DNA from: KBS-83 sp963797895
GTDB lineage: Bacteria > Acidobacteriota > Terriglobia > Terriglobales > Acidobacteriaceae
NCBI GenBank assembly: GCA_963797895.1
Contig: CAWCRD010000001.1
Coordinates: 186,001-250,000 of the forward strand
Reading direction: 5' to 3'
DNA length: 64,000 nucleotides
Positions within the stretch are counted from its first letter, which is position 1; each line of letters opens with the position of its first letter. Under the pieces are notes generated by a model. The model did no database searches and was not told the DNA's origin. It saw only the letters and a program-made list of their open reading frames with translations. A program made the translations under genes and the position numbers. This document shows positions 8,727 to 18,869 of this stretch, piece after piece.

Positions 8727-10706
8727 CTATGGCTGCGGTGTTGGGGGCTGTGCCGTTTGAGGCTGCGAAGCGGAGGCCGGGGGCGGTGCTGATTGCGGCA
8801 TTGTCGCAGGTGGCGGCGCCAATGCTGAAGGCGGAACCGGCGAGACTGGCTTATTCACTACTCCGGAGCGTGCATCATCCAGTGAAATGCCGAGACGTTT
8901 CAGCGTCTGGCCAGTCTGGCTATACAACGCCACTCGATTCTTTTCGTACGCGGTTTCCACGGACGCAAGCGTGGAACTGGCGATGGCGAGATCATGTTCT
9001 GCTGTAAGAGTCTCAAAGTTTGATCCTGCGCCAAGCTGCTGCTCCTGTTTTTTGATGTCGAACGTGCGCTGCGCGAGATCGCGCGCCTTGCGCGCCGCTT
9101 CGACGCGGGCTTGCCCCTGCTCCAGTGCATATGCAGCGTTGCGCACTTCGATCCGCAGATTCTTCGTCTGCTGCACCACGTTCAACTGTGCCTGACGGTA
9201 TTCCAGCTCGGAGCGAAACTGGTCAGCGCGTGCCTGACGGTTGCGGAGGGGAATCTGTACCTGAAGTTCCGCGAGATAATCGGGCGATGTGTTGTTGAAT
9301 GCGTTTTGCAAGGTGCCGGCATAACTCGTGGAACCGGTGACGGGATTTTGGCCGGGAGGATAGTTCGGGTTTGGAGCGCCACCAAGGCCATAGCCGGCGT
9401 AATAGCCAATCAGATTGACCGTAGGCAGCATGGCATTGCGTACGGCCTTTCGAGAGATCTCCGCGTTCTCCTGATTGAGCTGCAGGATGCTCAGATCTGG
9501 CCGATTTTTGATGGCGTCGTCAATCAACTGCTCCACCGGAGGTATGCTTTCCGGCTGGAAGGCCTCTAGCTCCACGGTAGGAATAACGGGCATCTCTTCG
9601 AGAGTCTGGTCGAGCTGCTTGGTCAAAGCAGCTTTCATCAGTGATTCCTGCAACTGCAAAGTTGTCTTCGAGACCGTCAGGTCCTGCTGGCGCGTGGCGA
9701 CTTCCGACTCCGCCTTCATCACATCCATAGAGGGCACTGCCTTCAACTGCAACTGTTTCTGTTCCTGGTCCAGCGACTGCTCCGCAAAAGCAAGCGAGCG
9801 CTGCTTCACCTGCTCATCTTGGTAAGCATTGACCAGATCCCAGTAGAGATTCTCGATCTGTGTGATGGTGATATCGATTTGCTGCCTGAATGCAATATCG
9901 GTGAGCTTGCGATTGTTCTTTGCCAGCCGAAGCCAGCGAAGATTGGGGCCGAACCCGAAGCCCTGCAGAAGCTCCTGCTGGATCAGGAAGCGGTAGTTTG
10001 CCGATAGAGATGGGTTCAGCAGCTGAAGTGGGCTGTTTACCGTTTGCCGCGATTGATCCAGATCGAACTCGGCGTAGGTACCAGTAGCAAAAGACTGCTG
10101 GTACCGCACGTTCGCGGTGATGACGTTGGTCTTCAGAGAAGAAACGCCCGAAGTTACGTTGTTTACCTGGGGCTGTGTGCTGTGCTCCGTATAGACCGTG
10201 CCATAAAGCCAGGGGTCGAAACTGGGAACCAGGATGCCCAGACCGCTGGTGCTCTGCACCAGGCCGCCGGAGCCACCGGCGGCGCTGCTCGAACTGACGG
10301 ACGATACGGCGCTCGATGCGCTGCCCCCGCCCAAGGTATTCTGCACCGTGCCCGGCACACCCAGTGCAAATCCGCCCGCTGCCGTGCGCAGCACATCCAT
10401 GTTGGCGATGGGCAGGTTATAGCGCGATACGGCGATGTCTAGGTTGTTTTCCAGCGCCAGGTCGATCGCGTCGTCAATCGAGAGATAGAGTTTGCCATCG
10501 TGGATGCACTGGTCCAGACGTACTGAATTAGCGAGGCTGGGCGCGGGCACATTGACCGGCGTATAGGTCTTGAACGGGTCGTGCAGGTGCGGGAACTCCA
10601 CGTGAAAACCCTGCTGCTGCGCCTTTTGCGCAAAAAGTGGCGCACTTTGGGAAACAATCAGCGAGCTGAGTGCAATCGTTGCTGTGGCAATCTGGCGAAG
10701 ATTCAT
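8727..10706 (-). CDS. TolC-like outer-membrane efflux protein
   Basis: 659 residues with a signal peptide ending in PLFAQ. Two OEP-type halves rich in long coiled helices are visible: LSIDDAIDLALENNLDIAVSRYNL begins the first, and a segment from LIDDAIKNRPDLSILQLNQENAEISRKAVRNAMLP begins the second. A Gly/Ser-rich insert lies near residues 125-155 and a Pro/Ala-rich tail follows residue 615, making it longer than TolC (about 490). It should form the trimeric channel that crosses the outer membrane and docks with the periplasmic adaptor encoded at the start of this operon. Its ATG overlaps the stop of the upstream ATPase gene by four bases. Confidence 0.88.
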   Translation of the reverse strand: MNLRQIATATIALSSLIVSQSAPLFAQKAQQQGFHVEFPHLHDPFKTYTPVNVPAPSLANSVRLDQCIHDGKLYLSIDDAIDLALENNLDIAVSRYNLPIANMDVLRTAAGGFALGVPGTVQNTLGGGSASSAVSSVSSSSAAGGSGGLVQSTSGLGILVPSFDPWLYGTVYTEHSTQPQVNNVTSGVSSLKTNVITANVRYQQSFATGTYAEFDLDQSRQTVNSPLQLLNPSLSANYRFLIQQELLQGFGFGPNLRWLRLAKNNRKLTDIAFRQQIDITITQIENLYWDLVNAYQDEQVKQRSLAFAEQSLDQEQKQLQLKAVPSMDVMKAESEVATRQQDLTVSKTTLQLQESLMKAALTKQLDQTLEEMPVIPTVELEAFQPESIPPVEQLIDDAIKNRPDLSILQLNQENAEISRKAVRNAMLPTVNLIGYYAGYGLGGAPNPNYPPGQNPVTGSTSYAGTLQNAFNNTSPDYLAELQVQIPLRNRQARADQFRSELEYRQAQLNVVQQTKNLRIEVRNAAYALEQGQARVEAARKARDLAQRTFDIKKQEQQLGAGSNFETLTAEHDLAIASSTLASVETAYEKNRVALYSQTGQTLKRLGISLDDARSGVVNKPVSPVPPSALAPPPATMPQSAPPPASASQPQTAQPPTPQP

Positions 10707-11413
10707 CGAGTAGGTGACTCCTGTGCAGCATTAAGACGTGGGTTGGCGGTGTCGCTCACCATCCATCCATCACGAACTTCGAGCACACGGTTGCCGTAGG
10801 CGGCGTTCACATCCGAGTGCGTGACCTGCAGGATGGTCGTTCCCTGCCGATTCAGCTCTTTGAAGAGCTCCATAATTTCCTTGGCCTGCTCTGAGTGCAG
10901 GTTGCCGGTCGGCTCATCGGCCAGCAGCAGCGCGGGATTATGGATAACCGCGCGCGCGATGCCGACCAGTTGCTGCTGCCCGCCGGAAAGCTGCGATGGG
11001 AACAGGTCCTTCTTGCCCACGATGTTGAAGCGGTCCAGCGTGTCGGCCACGAGCGCTTGGCGTTCTGCGCGCGGCATGTTCTTGTAGCTCAACGGCAGAT
11101 CGATATTTTCGGCAACCGTCAGCTCATCGAGCAGGTGATAGCTCTGGAAGACCATGCCCATGCTGCGCTTCGCCAGCTCGGCGCGCTGCTTGCGACCCAT
11201 GGCGTGCACCGGCGCATCTTCGAAGTAGTACTCTCCCAGCCACTGGTCATCGAGCAGCGCGATGGCGTTCAGCAGCGAGGACTTCCCCGCCCCGGACGGC
11301 CCCATCAGCGTCACGAACTCGCCGCGCTCAATCTTCAGGTCGATGCGGCGGAGCACCCAGGTCTGTCCGGCGCCGGTTTTATAGCTGCGTTCAAGGTTCC
11401 GTATGTCAATCAT
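10703..11413 (-). CDS. ABC transporter ATPase (MacB/LolD type) with a changed D-loop
   Basis: 236 residues from ATG 11413, which has AAGGAAGG upstream; an in-frame ATG at 11470 would run into the permease gene. Walker A is GPSGAGKSS, the Q-loop is VFQSYHLL, the signature is LSGGQQQ, Walker B is LLLADEP and the switch His is in THSD. Two normally conserved positions differ: the D-loop reads GNLHSEQ (His in place of Asp), and the signature helix reads QQQLVGIARA where QQQRVAIARA is usual. It should power one or more of the neighbouring double-FtsX permeases. It follows the sixth permease by 13 bp and overlaps the TolC gene by 4 bp. The catalytic effect of the changes is unknown. Confidence 0.9.
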   Translation of the reverse strand: MIDIRNLERSYKTGAGQTWVLRRIDLKIERGEFVTLMGPSGAGKSSLLNAIALLDDQWLGEYYFEDAPVHAMGRKQRAELAKRSMGMVFQSYHLLDELTVAENIDLPLSYKNMPRAERQALVADTLDRFNIVGKKDLFPSQLSGGQQQLVGIARAVIHNPALLLADEPTGNLHSEQAKEIMELFKELNRQGTTILQVTHSDVNAAYGNRVLEVRDGWMVSDTANPRLNAAQESPTR

Positions 11414-11426
11414 CTTTATTCCTTCC

Positions 11427-13904
11427 TTATTCGTGGCGTAGCGCCTGCATGGGATCAGTCTGTGCGGCACGGCGCGCCGGCAAGTAACTGGCGGTGATGC
11501 AGGTGATGGCGAGAATCGCGGCGACTGCTTCGGTCACAAGCACGATGTTGTGCAGGTCGACGCCGGTAAGCCGGCTGGCAACCACGCGGCTGACGGCCAG
11601 CGATGCAGCGATGCCCAGCGCGCCGCCAATTGCCAGCAGCACCAGCGCACGGCGCAGCACCAGCCAGAGCAGATCGTTGCGCTGTGCGCCGAGCGCCAGA
11701 CGCACACCGAAGTCGCGAATCTGCTGCGTGACCTGATAGGCGAGCAGCCCATACAGACCCGCAGCGGCAATCAGAAGTGCAGCCAGCGCGAAGAGCGAGA
11801 GCAGGCGCGCGGCCAGCGTCTGGCTGCCCATCGTGTCCTCGACCGACGTCTGCATCAGCTCGGCGTGGTTCACCCCCACGCGGGGATTCAGACTATGGAC
11901 GATTCGGTTGATCGCAGGAATCAACGATCCAGGCTCGGTCTGCGAGCGAACGACAAGGTCGAGGTGAAACGCGACCAGGATCGGATACATGTCGTCTGCC
12001 GGCGACATCTGATCCAGGTTCAGCAGCAACTCCGGCTTCACCGCATCATTCATGCCCTGGCGCGCATCGGCAACGACACCCACGATGGTGGCGTATTTGT
12101 GCGGACCCGCATCGGCTGCTTTCACCTGCATGCCGATGGGCGACCGTGCGCCATCGATCTGCCGGGTGAAGGCCTCGTTCACCACCGCCGCGAGGGGCGC
12201 GCCCACGCTGTCTTGTTTATCGAAGAAGCGGCCCTGCTTCAGCATCACTCCCATCGCCCGGAAGTAGTCCGGCGTGGCCGCGCGGGCGTTCGCACTCTGC
12301 ATATGCCGCGGGTCTGGCTTGGGACGACTGGCGAACTCAATCTGGTCAAGAAACATCCAGTTCGCTCGCAGCGGCCGAACGGTGGTAACACCTGCCGCTG
12401 TCACGCCCGGAAGATGACGGATGCGGTCGAGCATCGGGTCAATCAACGTGGTCACGATGCTGGGCCCGTTCGACGGCCCTGCCGAAACGAACCACAAGTT
12501 CTTCTGCGGCAGCATCAGCTCAGCAGTGACAACCTTGTCCGGGTTGAAGCCCAGCGTCGTGCGTTGCATTTCGTAAAGCGTATGCGCCATCACGCCGGCG
12601 GCAACAAGAAGGAGGAGCGAGAGTGCTACCTCGACGGTAACGATTGTGTCGCGTACCAGGGCCTGGCTCCGGCTGGTGCCGCTGCCCGCCGAGCCTTCAC
12701 GCAGACCAATCAGGATTGGCAGCCGCGCCGCCTGCAGTGCGGGGATGATGCCGAAGATGAGCGCCGAAATACAGGACGCGATCAGCGCATACAGGCAGAC
12801 ACTCGTGTCGATGTGAATCATGTCGCCATTCTGGAAGGTGTTAGCCAGATAGACACGCGAGATGCGGAGCGCCACCGAGGTGATCGCGAGACCGAGGCCT
12901 GCGCCTACCAGGCTGAGCAGCAGGCTCTCCACCAGAAACTGCCGCAGTAGCCGCGTGCTGGTAGCGCCCACCGCCGCGCGCACAGCGATCTCGCGCCGCC
13001 GCCCCTGCGTACGGGTCAGCAGCAGGCCAGCCACGTTGATCGTCGCCAGGAGCCAGACCGCCAGCACCAGGCCATTCAGCGCCAGCAAGCCGGAGCGCAC
13101 GTTTCGGGTGAGGAAGCGCGAATAGTCTTCTACGACGATGCGGTTGTCCCGCTCTTTGCCCGGATAGGCGCGCAGGTTCTGCCGCTTGATGCCGGCCAGC
13201 TCGCGCGCCGCATCTTCAACCGTGCTGCCGGCGCGCAGGCGTCCCAGCACATTCAGCATGCCGGAGTTCCGGTCCTGCAGGTCCTTATTGCTGATGTCCA
13301 GCGGCGAGAACAGATAATCGCTGCCGCCCTGAAAACGAAAGCTCTCCGGCATCACTCCGATGATCGTGTAGGGCGTGCCGTTCAGCTGTATCACGCGGCC
13401 GAGGGATTTCGGATCGCTGTTGAACAGCGTGTGCCAGGCTTCTGCACCAAGAACGACGACGCGGCTGGCGGCCCCGTTGTTTTCATTTGCCGCAAAGCCG
13501 CGCCCCATCGCCGGCTGCACGCCCAGCATACCCAGAAAATTGGTGCTGGTGATCAGTTGTGCTTCAGAGCGCGGCTGCGGGATGTCGCCAACAATGGGCA
13601 TGTTGAACGTGAAGTAGCCGACTGACTGCAGTGTGCGGCTGCGCGTCTGCCAATCCTCTGCATCGGGCAACGAGATGCCGCCACTGATGGAGGCCGCATC
13701 CTTGTCATAGGAAGCTTCCGAGATGGACACCAGCTCGGATGGATGGGCAAACGGCAGCGGCCGTAGCAACACCTGGTCCACGACCGAGAACATTGTGGTG
13801 GTCGCGCCAATGCCCAGCGCAAGCGTCAGGATTGCGGCGCACGCAAAGCCGGGACTGCGCCGCAACTGCCGCCATGCATAACGAAGATCGCTACCGAGTT
13901 CCAT
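11427..13904 (-). CDS. ADOP-like double-FtsX ABC permease, subclass B (sixth in the operon)
   Basis: 825 residues. The N-terminal signature RQLRRSPGF then LTLALGIGATT (helix 1) and the C-terminal PARRAAQTDPMQALRHE are those of acidobacterial duplicated permeases. Layout: helix 1 (about 20-45), first MacB-type periplasmic domain (about 50-260), three helices of FtsX domain one (about 270-400), helix 5 (about 415-440), second periplasmic domain, and three helices of FtsX domain two (about 695-825). It lacks the vicinal Cys pair found in subclass A. It lies directly before the D-loop-variant ATPase gene, its most likely partner. AGGAAGAGG precedes the ATG. Confidence 0.9.
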   Translation of the reverse strand: MELGSDLRYAWRQLRRSPGFACAAILTLALGIGATTTMFSVVDQVLLRPLPFAHPSELVSISEASYDKDAASISGGISLPDAEDWQTRSRTLQSVGYFTFNMPIVGDIPQPRSEAQLITSTNFLGMLGVQPAMGRGFAANENNGAASRVVVLGAEAWHTLFNSDPKSLGRVIQLNGTPYTIIGVMPESFRFQGGSDYLFSPLDISNKDLQDRNSGMLNVLGRLRAGSTVEDAARELAGIKRQNLRAYPGKERDNRIVVEDYSRFLTRNVRSGLLALNGLVLAVWLLATINVAGLLLTRTQGRRREIAVRAAVGATSTRLLRQFLVESLLLSLVGAGLGLAITSVALRISRVYLANTFQNGDMIHIDTSVCLYALIASCISALIFGIIPALQAARLPILIGLREGSAGSGTSRSQALVRDTIVTVEVALSLLLLVAAGVMAHTLYEMQRTTLGFNPDKVVTAELMLPQKNLWFVSAGPSNGPSIVTTLIDPMLDRIRHLPGVTAAGVTTVRPLRANWMFLDQIEFASRPKPDPRHMQSANARAATPDYFRAMGVMLKQGRFFDKQDSVGAPLAAVVNEAFTRQIDGARSPIGMQVKAADAGPHKYATIVGVVADARQGMNDAVKPELLLNLDQMSPADDMYPILVAFHLDLVVRSQTEPGSLIPAINRIVHSLNPRVGVNHAELMQTSVEDTMGSQTLAARLLSLFALAALLIAAAGLYGLLAYQVTQQIRDFGVRLALGAQRNDLLWLVLRRALVLLAIGGALGIAASLAVSRVVASRLTGVDLHNIVLVTEAVAAILAITCITASYLPARRAAQTDPMQALRHE

Positions 13905-13915
13905 CCTCTTCCTCT

Positions 13916-16459
13916 CTACTCCGACCGCAGCGCCTGCATGGGTTCTATCGACGCAGCCCGCCGCGCCGGCAACAGAGCCGCCGCCGCCGCGCTCACAGAG
14001 AGCAGCAGCACCGCGATGGCCACGACCGGCAAATCAAACGAGCCGACACCGAAAAGTTGTCCGGAGAGCCAACGGCCGGCGGCATACGAGAGCGGAACGC
14101 CCACCAGCAGGCCGATCCCGCAAGACAGCAGCGATTGCATCAGCACCTCCCGCAGGATCCGCGCGCGGCTTGCGCCCAGCGCCATACGTATCCCGATCTC
14201 GCCCGTGCGCCGCTGCACCGAATATGCCGTCACGCCATAAATGCCAATGGCGGCCAACACCAGCGCGATGCCGGCAAAGACGGCGCACAGCCGCGACATC
14301 AGCTCGCCCGGAATGACGCTGATCTCTTTCAGCTCCTTGAATGTGTAAAACGCGGTGATGGGCAGATTGGCATCCACGTCTCGCACTGCCTTGCGAATCG
14401 CGGCTTCGGCACGCGGACGATCGGTGCCGCGGAGCTCCAGGATGAGGTTGCCTGCGAAATGCGATTGCGCCTCCCATCCCTGTCGCGACGGGCTGAAAAC
14501 CTCGGTCGTCTGGCGATACGGCAGGAAATAGAGCGGCGGCGTCGGCCGATCGGGGTAAATGAATTTGATATCGTGCACCACGCCAACGATCTCGAACTGG
14601 GAGCGCAACTCGGGTTCGATGCCGAAGTGCTGCCCGAGCGGATCGCCTTTCAGATACCGCTGAGCAAAGCCTTCGCTAACCACGGCAACTTTGCGCGAGT
14701 TGTCATTGTCGGCATCGTTGAAGACGCGTCCTTCATCCAGCTTGGCCCCGATCGAAGCGAAATAGTCCGGATTGACGCGGTTCCATGCTGCCCTGCCCCA
14801 CTCGTTGTCCAGCGCGGGATTCGCCTGGCCAGGAAAAAACGTATAGGTATACCTGCCCGTGTCTCCGGACATCGGCGCATAGGTCGCCAACCCGAGATGC
14901 TCTGCTCCGGGAATTGCCATCAGCCGTTCTTGTAACCGCTGATAGAGCTCATTGGTATGCGTGCTGTGGTATCCGGCAAGCGCCGGATCGATGCTGATGA
15001 CGTATCGGTCTTTGGTCTGGAATCCAAAATCCTGCCCCTGCAGGTTGGTGAGGCTGCGCGTCAGCAGGCCCGCGGCGCACAGCAGCACGACGGAGAGCGC
15101 CGCCTGCAGAATCACAAGCGCCCGCTGCGATCCGGTGCCGCTGGAGCGCGTCGTACGCGAGGCGGCGCGCAGCACGCTGGCCAGGTTGTTCCGTGTCGAG
15201 ATCCACGCCGGGCCAACGCCAAAGAGAATGGCTGTAACCATGGCGGTCGAAAATGCAAAAGCCAGCATCGCAGGCGAGGGTCGCGCGGTGATCGGGATGT
15301 AGTCGGTCCCTTGAAAGGCCACTGCAATCACGGAGCTGGAGAGCACGTAGGCCGCCCCAACGGCCCCAATGCAGCCGAGCAGGGCCAGCAGGATGTTCGA
15401 TATCATCGCCTGCTGCAGCAGTTGGCCGCGGCTTGCGCCGAGCGCCACGCGGACGGACGTCTGCTGGGTCTGCGCCATTGCCTTCACCAGCAGCAGATTG
15501 GCGACATTGGCGCACACAATCAGCATCACGAAGCCCGCCGCCGCCATCAGCAGTTTCAGCGGCTGCTCGTAATACATCCCCACCACGTTGATACCCGGCT
15601 CGGCAGAGGCAATCTCTGTCCGCTGGCGCTCGATTTGCGCCCGCTCCTCCGGATGCATATCCGCGCTGCGGCTGCGCAGCCACTGGCGCAACTCTGTATT
15701 CAGTTGCGCATTGATCTGTGCGTGATTGGCATTCGGCGCAATGCGACCGATGATGTCCAGCCAATATCGGTCAGGCCGCGAGCCGAGCGCCCCCTCGTGC
15801 ACGAAGTACGATTCCTGCCCCAGCGGCATCCAGAGCTCCGGCATATCGGCGTTGATAGTCTCGCCCATGAATCCCGGAGCCGTGACGCCGACGATGGTCG
15901 TTGCCGTGCCGTTCATCAACAGCGTCTGGCCGACGATATGCGGGTCGCGGCCGAAGCGCCGCTGCCACATCCGATCGCTCAACACCGCCACCGGTGGCGC
16001 GCCCCGCCGATCATCTGCCGGAGTAAGGCCACGGCCGAGCGCCATCGGCACTCCAAGCACGCTGAAGTAGTTTCCGGAAACCAGCCTTCCCAATAGCGCG
16101 AAAGAGGCCTGCGGATCGCCCTCTCGATGCACTAGCAGGGGCGTCTGCCCGGGCTGAAATGCCGCCATCCCCTCAAAACCCTGCGTGTGATCGCGGAGCG
16201 TCTCGTAGAGTTCGTTGGAGAACAGACTCCAGTCACCCATCAGCTCGATGGCTACGCAGCATATACTCTCGCGCCCGAACTTATATAGCTCAGACGGCTG
16301 TTTGACCGGCAGCGGCTTCAGCATCGAAACGTAGATGAGGCTGAAGATGGCCGTGGTCGCGCCGATGCCCAGCGCAAGCGTCAGCACAGCCGTGATGGCA
16401 AAGCCCGGGCTGCGGTGCAGTTGGCGGAATGCGTAGCGGATGTCTGCGGCCAGATGCAT
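13916..16459 (-). CDS. ADOP-like double-FtsX ABC permease, subclass A (fifth in the operon)
   Basis: 847 residues with the same eight-helix plan (RQLHRSPGF at the start, PARRAASIEPMQALRSE at the end). It carries a vicinal cysteine pair (67-68, SICCVA) in the first periplasmic domain just after helix 1, followed by GDWSLFSNELYE, both shared with the genes at 21337 and 23916. The segment after helix 5 (LQGQDFGFQTKDRYVISIDP) is nearly the same as in the 23916 gene, so these two are close paralogues. Eleven bases separate it from the next permease gene. Function: probably the membrane subunit of an export or mechanotransmission complex; the cargo is unknown. Confidence 0.9.
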   Translation of the reverse strand: MHLAADIRYAFRQLHRSPGFAITAVLTLALGIGATTAIFSLIYVSMLKPLPVKQPSELYKFGRESICCVAIELMGDWSLFSNELYETLRDHTQGFEGMAAFQPGQTPLLVHREGDPQASFALLGRLVSGNYFSVLGVPMALGRGLTPADDRRGAPPVAVLSDRMWQRRFGRDPHIVGQTLLMNGTATTIVGVTAPGFMGETINADMPELWMPLGQESYFVHEGALGSRPDRYWLDIIGRIAPNANHAQINAQLNTELRQWLRSRSADMHPEERAQIERQRTEIASAEPGINVVGMYYEQPLKLLMAAAGFVMLIVCANVANLLLVKAMAQTQQTSVRVALGASRGQLLQQAMISNILLALLGCIGAVGAAYVLSSSVIAVAFQGTDYIPITARPSPAMLAFAFSTAMVTAILFGVGPAWISTRNNLASVLRAASRTTRSSGTGSQRALVILQAALSVVLLCAAGLLTRSLTNLQGQDFGFQTKDRYVISIDPALAGYHSTHTNELYQRLQERLMAIPGAEHLGLATYAPMSGDTGRYTYTFFPGQANPALDNEWGRAAWNRVNPDYFASIGAKLDEGRVFNDADNDNSRKVAVVSEGFAQRYLKGDPLGQHFGIEPELRSQFEIVGVVHDIKFIYPDRPTPPLYFLPYRQTTEVFSPSRQGWEAQSHFAGNLILELRGTDRPRAEAAIRKAVRDVDANLPITAFYTFKELKEISVIPGELMSRLCAVFAGIALVLAAIGIYGVTAYSVQRRTGEIGIRMALGASRARILREVLMQSLLSCGIGLLVGVPLSYAAGRWLSGQLFGVGSFDLPVVAIAVLLLSVSAAAAALLPARRAASIEPMQALRSE

Positions 16460-16463
16460 AGGT

Positions 16464-18866
16464 TCACTCCGTCCGCAACGCTACCATGGGTTCGGTGGAC
16501 GCCGCGCGCCGCGCCGGAACCAGAGCTGCCAAAGCAGCCGCGGCGATCAGCACGCAGGCAGCGACGCCATAACTAACCGGGTCCAGGGCCGGAACTCCGA
16601 CCAGAAAACGGCTGAGGACGCGCGAGGTCTCCAGGCTGACCAGAACGCCGAGCCCGATACCCAGCAAGCCGCTCTTTGTGGCTGTCGCCATCACCTCGCG
16701 GGCGACGGTGGCTCGGTCCGCGCCCAGTGCCATGCGGATGCCGATCTCCCGCACCTGCTGTGCCACCGTGTAGCTGGTAACGCTGTACATGCCGACGGCG
16801 GCAAGCAACAACGCGAGCGCCGCAAACGCGGTCAGGAGCTCTCCACGTAACTGCTGCGGCTCGGTGGCCATCGCCAGCGCGTCGTCCATGGTGGTGAATT
16901 TCGTCGCGATGGTTGCATCGGTCGCGAGCACGCGCTGCCGCACCGCCGGGATCAGCGTTGCCGGAGCGGTCGCGGTCTTGAGCACGATCTGCACTTCGTT
17001 GGCGAGGTAAGGATGCTGGGCCAGCGGCATATAGAGCGCTGGTGAAGGATCATCGGCCGGAGAATCCTGCCGCACGTCGCCCACCACGCCAATGATGGTC
17101 GCGCCGCGCATGGAGTCTTGGTCCAGGCCGCAGATGATCCGTTGGCCCAGTGGATTGCTGTTGCCAAAGGATTGATGCGCCAGCGCAGAGCTAATGATCG
17201 CTACTGGTTGCGATGTGTATGTATCCTCCCCAGTGATACTTCTTCCCTGCAGCAGAGGGATATGCATGGTATTGAAGTAGCCCGGTCCTGCCAGACTGAA
17301 GATCGCCCATGGCAGTCCGGCCTGATCCATGGCCTGGCCTTTGCTGGGCACCGCGTAGCTCCCATTGGACCCATACGCGCCGGCAGGCAGTCCCATCGTC
17401 TGCGCAGCAGATGATACCCCCGGCAGGTTGCGGAGCTGGTCCGTCAAGTGCGCCAGTTCAACAACACGCTTCTGCATCTCGGCCAGGCCCCGTCCCGGCG
17501 CATGAGCGTAGAGCACCAGCGTGTTCTCCGGGGAAAAGCCCAGTGGCGTCTCGCGGATGTGCTGGATGGTGCGCAGCAGAAGGCCCGCGGTCGTGACCAG
17601 CAGGAAGCTAAGTGCGATCTCGGCGGCGAGCAGGCCGCGCCGCCATATCGCCGCGCTGCGATCGGTGCTGCCGGAACGCGTGCCCCGGCTCAGCGCCGCA
17701 GCCGGATCGCGCCGCGCGGCCCACCAGCAGGGCAGCGTGGCGCTGAACACGGTGACCAGCACAGCCAGCAGCAGGCAGAAGCCAAGCAGCCGCGGGTCCG
17801 GGCTGGCGTTCATGGCGCGCGGCAGTTGCGAAGCCAGCATGTGCATGAGCAAGCTGGTTGCGGGAATCGAGAACAGAAGGCCGGCGATTCCCCCCAGCAC
17901 GGAGATCACTGCAGCCTCCACCAATACAGCACCGACAATGCGCGCGCGCGTTGCGCCCAGCGCACCACGCACTGCCAGCGCATGTCCCTGCGCAGAGATG
18001 CGGACGAGCTGCAAATGCGCAACATTGACACACGCGATCAGCAGCAGCACGCCAACGGCAGCCAGCCATAGCCACAAGGAGGTACGCACTCCGCCGGTCA
18101 GCGAGTCGCGCAGCGGCACGGCACGAAGTTCCACATGTGCATGGTTTACAGGAAATTGCGCGGCGAGGTGCCTCGACAAGGCATCCATACGCAACTGGGC
18201 CTGGTGCACATCCAACGTGTCTCGTACGCGGGCGACGGCTCCATAGTTGTAAGAGTCCCGATTGACATTTTCCGGCGTCGCCGAAGTGCCCAGCCATATC
18301 TTTGTCTTTTGAGGAAAGTCAAAGCTGCGCGGGAGAACACCGATGACTTGATACGACTCGCTTTCAACACTCAGCAGTTTCCCCACGGCGGCTTGCGCGC
18401 CACCCAGTTCCGCATCTGCGAATGCTTCGCTTACGAGTGCCTGGTGCGATGCATCGCCTGGGCGGAAGAGCGCTCCGCTCACCGGGCGTACTCCAAAGAC
18501 ATCTGCAAACTGGGGGCTGACGGCATCAATCTGGGTAAAGGTCGCATGATCGGGCAATTGCACGCCCATCTCGCCGCCGTCGTAATAGGCCACGGCCGCA
18601 AAGGCGGGATCATCGCGCAGATCTTGATAGTCGCCACCTGTGACGTGAGGATTCAGGTGCTGGCTGTTGGTAAACCAGGTGCGCAGCGCCACGATGTGGT
18701 CCGCGTCGCGATACGGAAGCTGCTTCAGCAGCATCTGTTCCACCACGCTGAAGACAGCCGTTGTTGCACCAATCCCAAGCGCCAGCGTGAGGATCGCGGT
18801 CAGCGCAAAGCCGGGGTTGCGCCGAAGCTGGCGAATCGCGTAGCGAAGATCCTGAGCAAGTGCCAT
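16464..18866 (-). CDS. ADOP-like double-FtsX ABC permease, subclass B (fourth in the operon)
   Basis: 800 residues, the shortest of the six. It begins with RQLRRNPGF and LTLALGIGATTAVFSVVEQML and ends with PARRAASTEPMVALRTE. Both MacB-like periplasmic domains and both three-helix FtsX domains are present. It has no CC pair after helix 1; the corresponding stretch reads WFTNSQHLNPHVTGGDYQDL. Only three or four bases separate it from its neighbours on each side, which implies one transcript and probably translational coupling. The specific substrate is unknown. Confidence 0.9.
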   Translation of the reverse strand: MALAQDLRYAIRQLRRNPGFALTAILTLALGIGATTAVFSVVEQMLLKQLPYRDADHIVALRTWFTNSQHLNPHVTGGDYQDLRDDPAFAAVAYYDGGEMGVQLPDHATFTQIDAVSPQFADVFGVRPVSGALFRPGDASHQALVSEAFADAELGGAQAAVGKLLSVESESYQVIGVLPRSFDFPQKTKIWLGTSATPENVNRDSYNYGAVARVRDTLDVHQAQLRMDALSRHLAAQFPVNHAHVELRAVPLRDSLTGGVRTSLWLWLAAVGVLLLIACVNVAHLQLVRISAQGHALAVRGALGATRARIVGAVLVEAAVISVLGGIAGLLFSIPATSLLMHMLASQLPRAMNASPDPRLLGFCLLLAVLVTVFSATLPCWWAARRDPAAALSRGTRSGSTDRSAAIWRRGLLAAEIALSFLLVTTAGLLLRTIQHIRETPLGFSPENTLVLYAHAPGRGLAEMQKRVVELAHLTDQLRNLPGVSSAAQTMGLPAGAYGSNGSYAVPSKGQAMDQAGLPWAIFSLAGPGYFNTMHIPLLQGRSITGEDTYTSQPVAIISSALAHQSFGNSNPLGQRIICGLDQDSMRGATIIGVVGDVRQDSPADDPSPALYMPLAQHPYLANEVQIVLKTATAPATLIPAVRQRVLATDATIATKFTTMDDALAMATEPQQLRGELLTAFAALALLLAAVGMYSVTSYTVAQQVREIGIRMALGADRATVAREVMATATKSGLLGIGLGVLVSLETSRVLSRFLVGVPALDPVSYGVAACVLIAAAALAALVPARRAASTEPMVALRTE

Positions 18867-18869
18867 CGT

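Noticed and set aside
11550..12950. 466-codon open frame antisense to the sixth permease
   Set aside because: Arg/His/Gln-rich shadow frame of a well-supported permease gene.
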